Below are positions 60,314-64,000 of a DNA stretch of 64,000 nucleotides, one piece after another (position 1 is the first letter of the stretch; every line of letters begins with the position of its first letter). Below the pieces are notes generated by a model, which ran no database searches, was not told the DNA's origin, and saw only the letters and a program-made list of their open reading frames with translations. The stretch comes from Eucommia ulmoides (Eukaryota > Streptophyta > Magnoliopsida > Garryales > Eucommiaceae). The translations under genes and the position numbers were made by a program. The stretch lies in the NCBI GenBank assembly GCA_016647705.1, contig CM028336.1, forward strand, positions 3,100,001 through 3,164,000, given 5' to 3'.

Positions 60314-61250
60314 TATTGTGTTTACACTTTAACGACTTGTTCGGCAAACATTTAAATCACGTCTTTCTGAAAATATATATATATCTATATAATAAATCAG
60401 CTCATTTACATTCACAGCCGTCCGATGTCTCTGGATATTCGTGACCGTCGGATGTCTCTAGATATATACAATATATATATACAATATCTTATCCAAGGGC
60501 CATCAAATATTTGTAGCCTTAGGATCAATCATCATCAACAGTTGTGATTACATCTTCCCACTAGCCCTAATCATTTTCAAACCCATTTCAAATTTCAAAT
60601 CCGTCTCTCTCTCTCCTCTCCCCATGTATTCTCTCACGACCTCCAAACCCATCTCCCTTTCAACGATCTCCCTAAATTTATGGCAATCGCCGTCGTCGTC
60701 GTCGCCATCTCCATCGCCACCGACATATCCTCCATCGCCAGCCTCTGTCTCCATCTCGCTCGCCATCGACAACCGCTACCACCATCGCAGTAGCCGTCGC
60801 CGTCGATTTGGTCAGATCTGAGGTCAACTTGGCCGGATCACGATGGCGATAGCCGGCGGTGGTCGGATCTGGATGTGATGGCTGGCGCCGGTCGGATCTG
60901 GATGGCATTGGTAGGAACTGGACGGCGTATGACGGTGTGCAGCCGGATCTGGACGGCGTACGACGGTGGTCGAATCTGGACGATCTCGATTTCTCACCTC
61001 CACCACCTCAGTTTCAACTCCACCAACAATCGACCTCTGCTTATTGCCGGACCTGCCGATATACAGGTACTCACTTTATCTCCATTGTCACAGCTTCGAT
61101 TTTGGCTTCCATTTCGGCGACACGTTGAGTTAGCCTCCGAGCCATTGTCCTGAACCGGTTTAGGCAAACCCCGCTTATTGTTTCTAACCCTAGCTATGGT
61201 TTCTTCGTTTGAATCTTCGGTCCCGTGAGCCAAAGTTGCCCTGAACCGGT
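60314..61250. other. GC-rich repetitive block and retro-like tail
   Basis: 60600-61000 carries GCCGTCGTCGTC- and GGTCGGATCTGGATGGC-type repeats. Frames are open on both strands in several registers, so none can be trusted. 61233-60994 on the minus strand starts MAHGTEDSNEETIARVRNNK, which resembles the start of some plant retrotransposon gag proteins. No full gene is present. Confidence 0.4.
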
Positions 61251-61253
61251 TAA

Positions 61254-61320
61254 GGCTCCGTTTGTAGCCAAAGTTTTTTGTTTTGGGTTTTTTGGAACAA
61301 AAACACTAAACAAAGAGCAC
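61254..61320. mobile_element. Very short Tourist-like fold-back (67 bp)
   Basis: GGCTCCGTTTG on the left and CTAAACAAAGAGCAC on the right are inverted relatives of the other Tourist-like ends. The target triplets do not match cleanly (TAA, TTT). Confidence 0.35.
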
Positions 61321-61879
61321 TTTAAATTCAAAATCATTTCTTTGAATCCTGATACTTTTTTTTTTTTTTCAACCTCGAAATCTGATAATTGTTTTTATTT
61401 TTTCCTTTTGCCAGATCAAGGCAAAAAACACTTTGATGCAAATGGTTGCTGCAGATTGGGTAAGATCGGTCCCTGTTTCTGTCCTGTTCCTGTTACTGTT
61501 TCTGTTATGTTACTGTTGCTATTCCTGTTTCCATTTGTTGATTGTTTCTGTTCCATGTTTATGTTTCTGTTTATGTTCCCTGTTTCTGTTTCTGTTTTTT
61601 GTTAGTAAATGTGAATAATTAAAATGGTGAAATAGCACCGTTCCACCATTGTATTGGGTTTCTGTTTCCATTTGTTGATTGTTTATGTTCCCTGTTTGTG
61701 TTTCTGTTTCTATTCCCTATTTCTGTTTCTGTTTTTTGTTAGTATGTAGATTTTGTTTAGTTTAAAACCGGAAATGGAAATGAACAGATATTTGAAACTA
61801 GGCAAGCTCTTCAATCACAGGGATGGAAATATGAAATGCAGGTGAGAAAGTCGAGTTTTAATCCTATGGATATGCTTAA

Positions 61880-63526
61880 GCCCTGTTTGGTTGGTGTTTC
61901 TGTTCCCAGATTTTTGTTTCTGTCCTCAACTTTCTGTTATGTTCCCAGATTTTGTTTCTGTTCTGCTTCTAGCTTTTTATAACAAATTTCTGTTATGTTC
62001 CCAGATTTTGGTTCATGTTCCAAATTTTTAGGGAGCAGAGACAGTGCTTGCATCGAGACTTGCCCACTCCACGGATTCGTCTTCTTCTCCGCCTAATTCA
62101 TACCCTCCCCTCCATAATTGCAGAGCTCTTTCGCCTCCACGGATTCGTCTTCTTCTCCGCCGAATTCATACCCTCCCCTCCATAATTGCAGAGCTCCTTC
62201 GCCATCACCATCGCCATCGTCGCCCCGATCTGTTGTAGTAGCGTTGCCATCGACTTGGCTGGCTGTCTTCGCAGAGCTCCTTCGCCATCACCATCGCCAT
62301 CGTCGCCCCGATCTGTCGCAGTAGCGTTGCCGTTGACTTGGCCGGATCTAGATGGCGATGGCCGTCGGTGGTCTGATCCGGTTGCTCTATCTCTACCGTT
62401 GTGTCCTCTCCAAATTAGGGTTGCTCTCTCATCGCCAGAATAACAGCTGCCGTACCGCCAACCATCGCCATCACCACGCCATCCCTGCTCCATCGTCTCT
62501 TGATTGAACAATCACCATCGAAGCACTGCCCCTTCATCGAACCAAACTCAGTCCCTTCGGCCTTCATGGTAAGTATTTGTCCCAGAATTTTTATTTTTTT
62601 GATTTTTTGATTTTTTGATTTACGATTTCTAATTTTTATTCCTTTCAATTTTAATTTGGGGTTCCTTGACTCAGGGACTTGATCGATCCCATCGTCTTTC
62701 CATCGCCATCATCACCGAAACACAGCTTCTTCGCAACAATCAGCATCGAAGCACAATCCCTTCGTTGAACCAAACTCAGGTCAGTCTCCATTCTATTTCC
62801 ATTCCCTAATTTGTTCACTCTAAAATTCATGCTCAATTTGTGAGTTTTCTGTTTCTGTTTTTGGTGCAAAATTGTATGGTGTTTCCCTAATCATGTGAAA
62901 TTTCTCCAGTTATTAGTTACTAATTGGTTTACATTTGAACAATGAACACAATTACCTTTACTGTTATTCATCCTTCCCCTTGAATACCTTTACTGTTTTG
63001 TATCCTATTAAATATCTTTACTGTTGTTTACCAAAAAATAGTTTAAAGAGGTGAGTAGACGTAATGATATTGTTTTGTTGAAATTCCAATGAAAAATATA
63101 TGAATGAACATTCAAGAGACAGAAAATAGAATCGCTTGATCTTATTTCAGGCCAATATATATATATATATATATATATAAAAAGAAAAAAGAAAAAAAAG
63201 AAAAGAAAAGAAGAGTTTAATCATTGAAATTCCAAATATAATATATATTAAGCATTATTATTGCGACATTTTTACGGATGCCCTAAATGTACGCTCTCTT
63301 TTTAATCTAAATCAACATTTCTTGATTTTTATTCTGAAAAATATGATTTAATTTTAGTGTTCCCACTGTTTGTTTGATTAATATGCGCAGATTTATACAG
63401 TTTGTTTGATTAATATGCGCAGTTAATTTGAGTGTTCCCACTGTCTATTTTGAATTTTTGTTTTTGTTTTTGTTTCTGAGTTTTCAATTGCTATTTCTGT
63501 AGAAATCTGGGAACTAAAACACCACC
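61880..63526. mobile_element. Possible larger Tourist-like element
   Basis: The left end GCCCTGTTTGGTTGGTGTTT and the reversed right end GGTGGTGTTTTAGTTCCCAG share GGTGTTTNNGTTCCCAGATTT. TAA flanks both sides (61877-61879, 63527-63529). The inside holds GC-rich tandem repeats and no transposase. Confidence 0.4.
62069..62353. repeat. Consecutive 68-bp and 83-bp tandem duplications
   Basis: CCACGGATTCGTCTTCTTCT at 62069 recurs at 62137 (68 bp). GCAGAGCTCCTTCGCCATCA at 62188 recurs at 62271 (83 bp). GC-rich and CT-rich, giving several spurious frames. Confidence 0.85.
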
Positions 63527-63665
63527 TAATTTGCTACATGTAAGGTTTTCAATATTTTTGGTGTATATTCCAAGTAAAGAAGAAAAAGAAGCGTATCCCA
63601 TGCTATAAAGGTATGTATGCACTTCTCCATTTTTCATCCTAGAAAATATACATATTTAAATTGAA

Positions 63666-63696
<31 letters not shown>

Positions 63697-64000
63697 ATTT
63701 TTACTTTTTATACATGTTGATTTTTAATTTCAATTCTAAATCCGTGCAACCAAACACGCGACACCACCTAAAATCAATGCGGAACCATTTTTGACAAAAA
63801 AACATACTCGAATGTTGTGATAGATTTGCTTGAATGTTTTTATCGAATTAAAGTGATTTGCAGCTTAAAAATTTAGAACAAAAATCGGCTCAAAATAGAT
63901 CTTTGCCTCAACCAAAGACATAGCCAGTGGGGTTAAGGTATTGGTGCTAACGCTTGCCAAATTGTCTCTTCGTTGATGCCTTAAACAACGGTAATTAGGT
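63527..64000. other. Gene-free right edge
   Basis: AT-rich with an (AT)n run near 63668-63692. No coding or RNA gene is visible. Confidence 0.5.

Noticed and set aside
60548-61233. A multi-exon gene in the GC-rich block
   Set aside because: Frames overlap on both strands, no domain is recognisable, and the last part resembles a retrotransposon gag start.

Overview
This window is nuclear DNA of a flowering plant, most likely a eudicot. It has GT-AG spliced genes encoding typical plant proteins (a half-size ABCB transporter, a PEPC-kinase-related kinase, a WNK kinase, a YCF20-like plastid protein and a PLS-class PPR protein). These sit in AT-rich DNA crowded with LTR retrotransposons, a LINE remnant and many small inverted-repeat elements. 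I see no bacterial-type operon, no CRISPR array and no rRNA or tRNA gene. The species cannot be named from the sequence.

Layout. 1-6.2 kb: the last exons of an ABCB28-type ABC transporter (+), with a decayed Ty3-type LTR element inside one intron. 7.5-9.2 kb: a two-exon conserved gene of unknown function (-), convergent with ABCB28. 10.3-15.9 kb: a complete four-exon PEPKR1 kinase gene (-) whose introns hold several small elements and a long inverted repeat built from two LTR copies. 17.5-19.5 kb: a LINE RNase H/zinc-binding remnant broken by a hAT-type and a Harbinger-type MITE, the first with an imperfect and the second with a perfect target-site duplication (TSD). 20.3-34.6 kb: nested LTR retrotransposons whose order of insertion can be read from the TSDs. 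36.1-37.7 kb: WNK kinase (+). 40.8-41.2 kb: YCF20-like protein (+). 44.1-45.9 kb: intronless PPR protein (-). 47.2-55.8 kb: two tandem copies of a 4.3 kb unit, each carrying a frameshifted fragment of the SmD1 spliceosomal gene and an array of about 22 copies of a TGTTACATTCAACA-like motif. 55.8-64 kb: no convincing gene, only MITEs, simple repeats and GC-rich repetitive pieces.

The genes have separate housekeeping jobs (organelle transport, kinase signalling, photoprotection-linked thylakoid biology, organelle RNA processing) and nothing suggests a cluster acting together. The most unusual parts are the duplicated 4.3 kb unit, the readable nested insertions at 20.3-34.6 kb, the inverted LTR pair in the PEPKR1 intron, and a possible spliced N-terminal extension of the WNK kinase.
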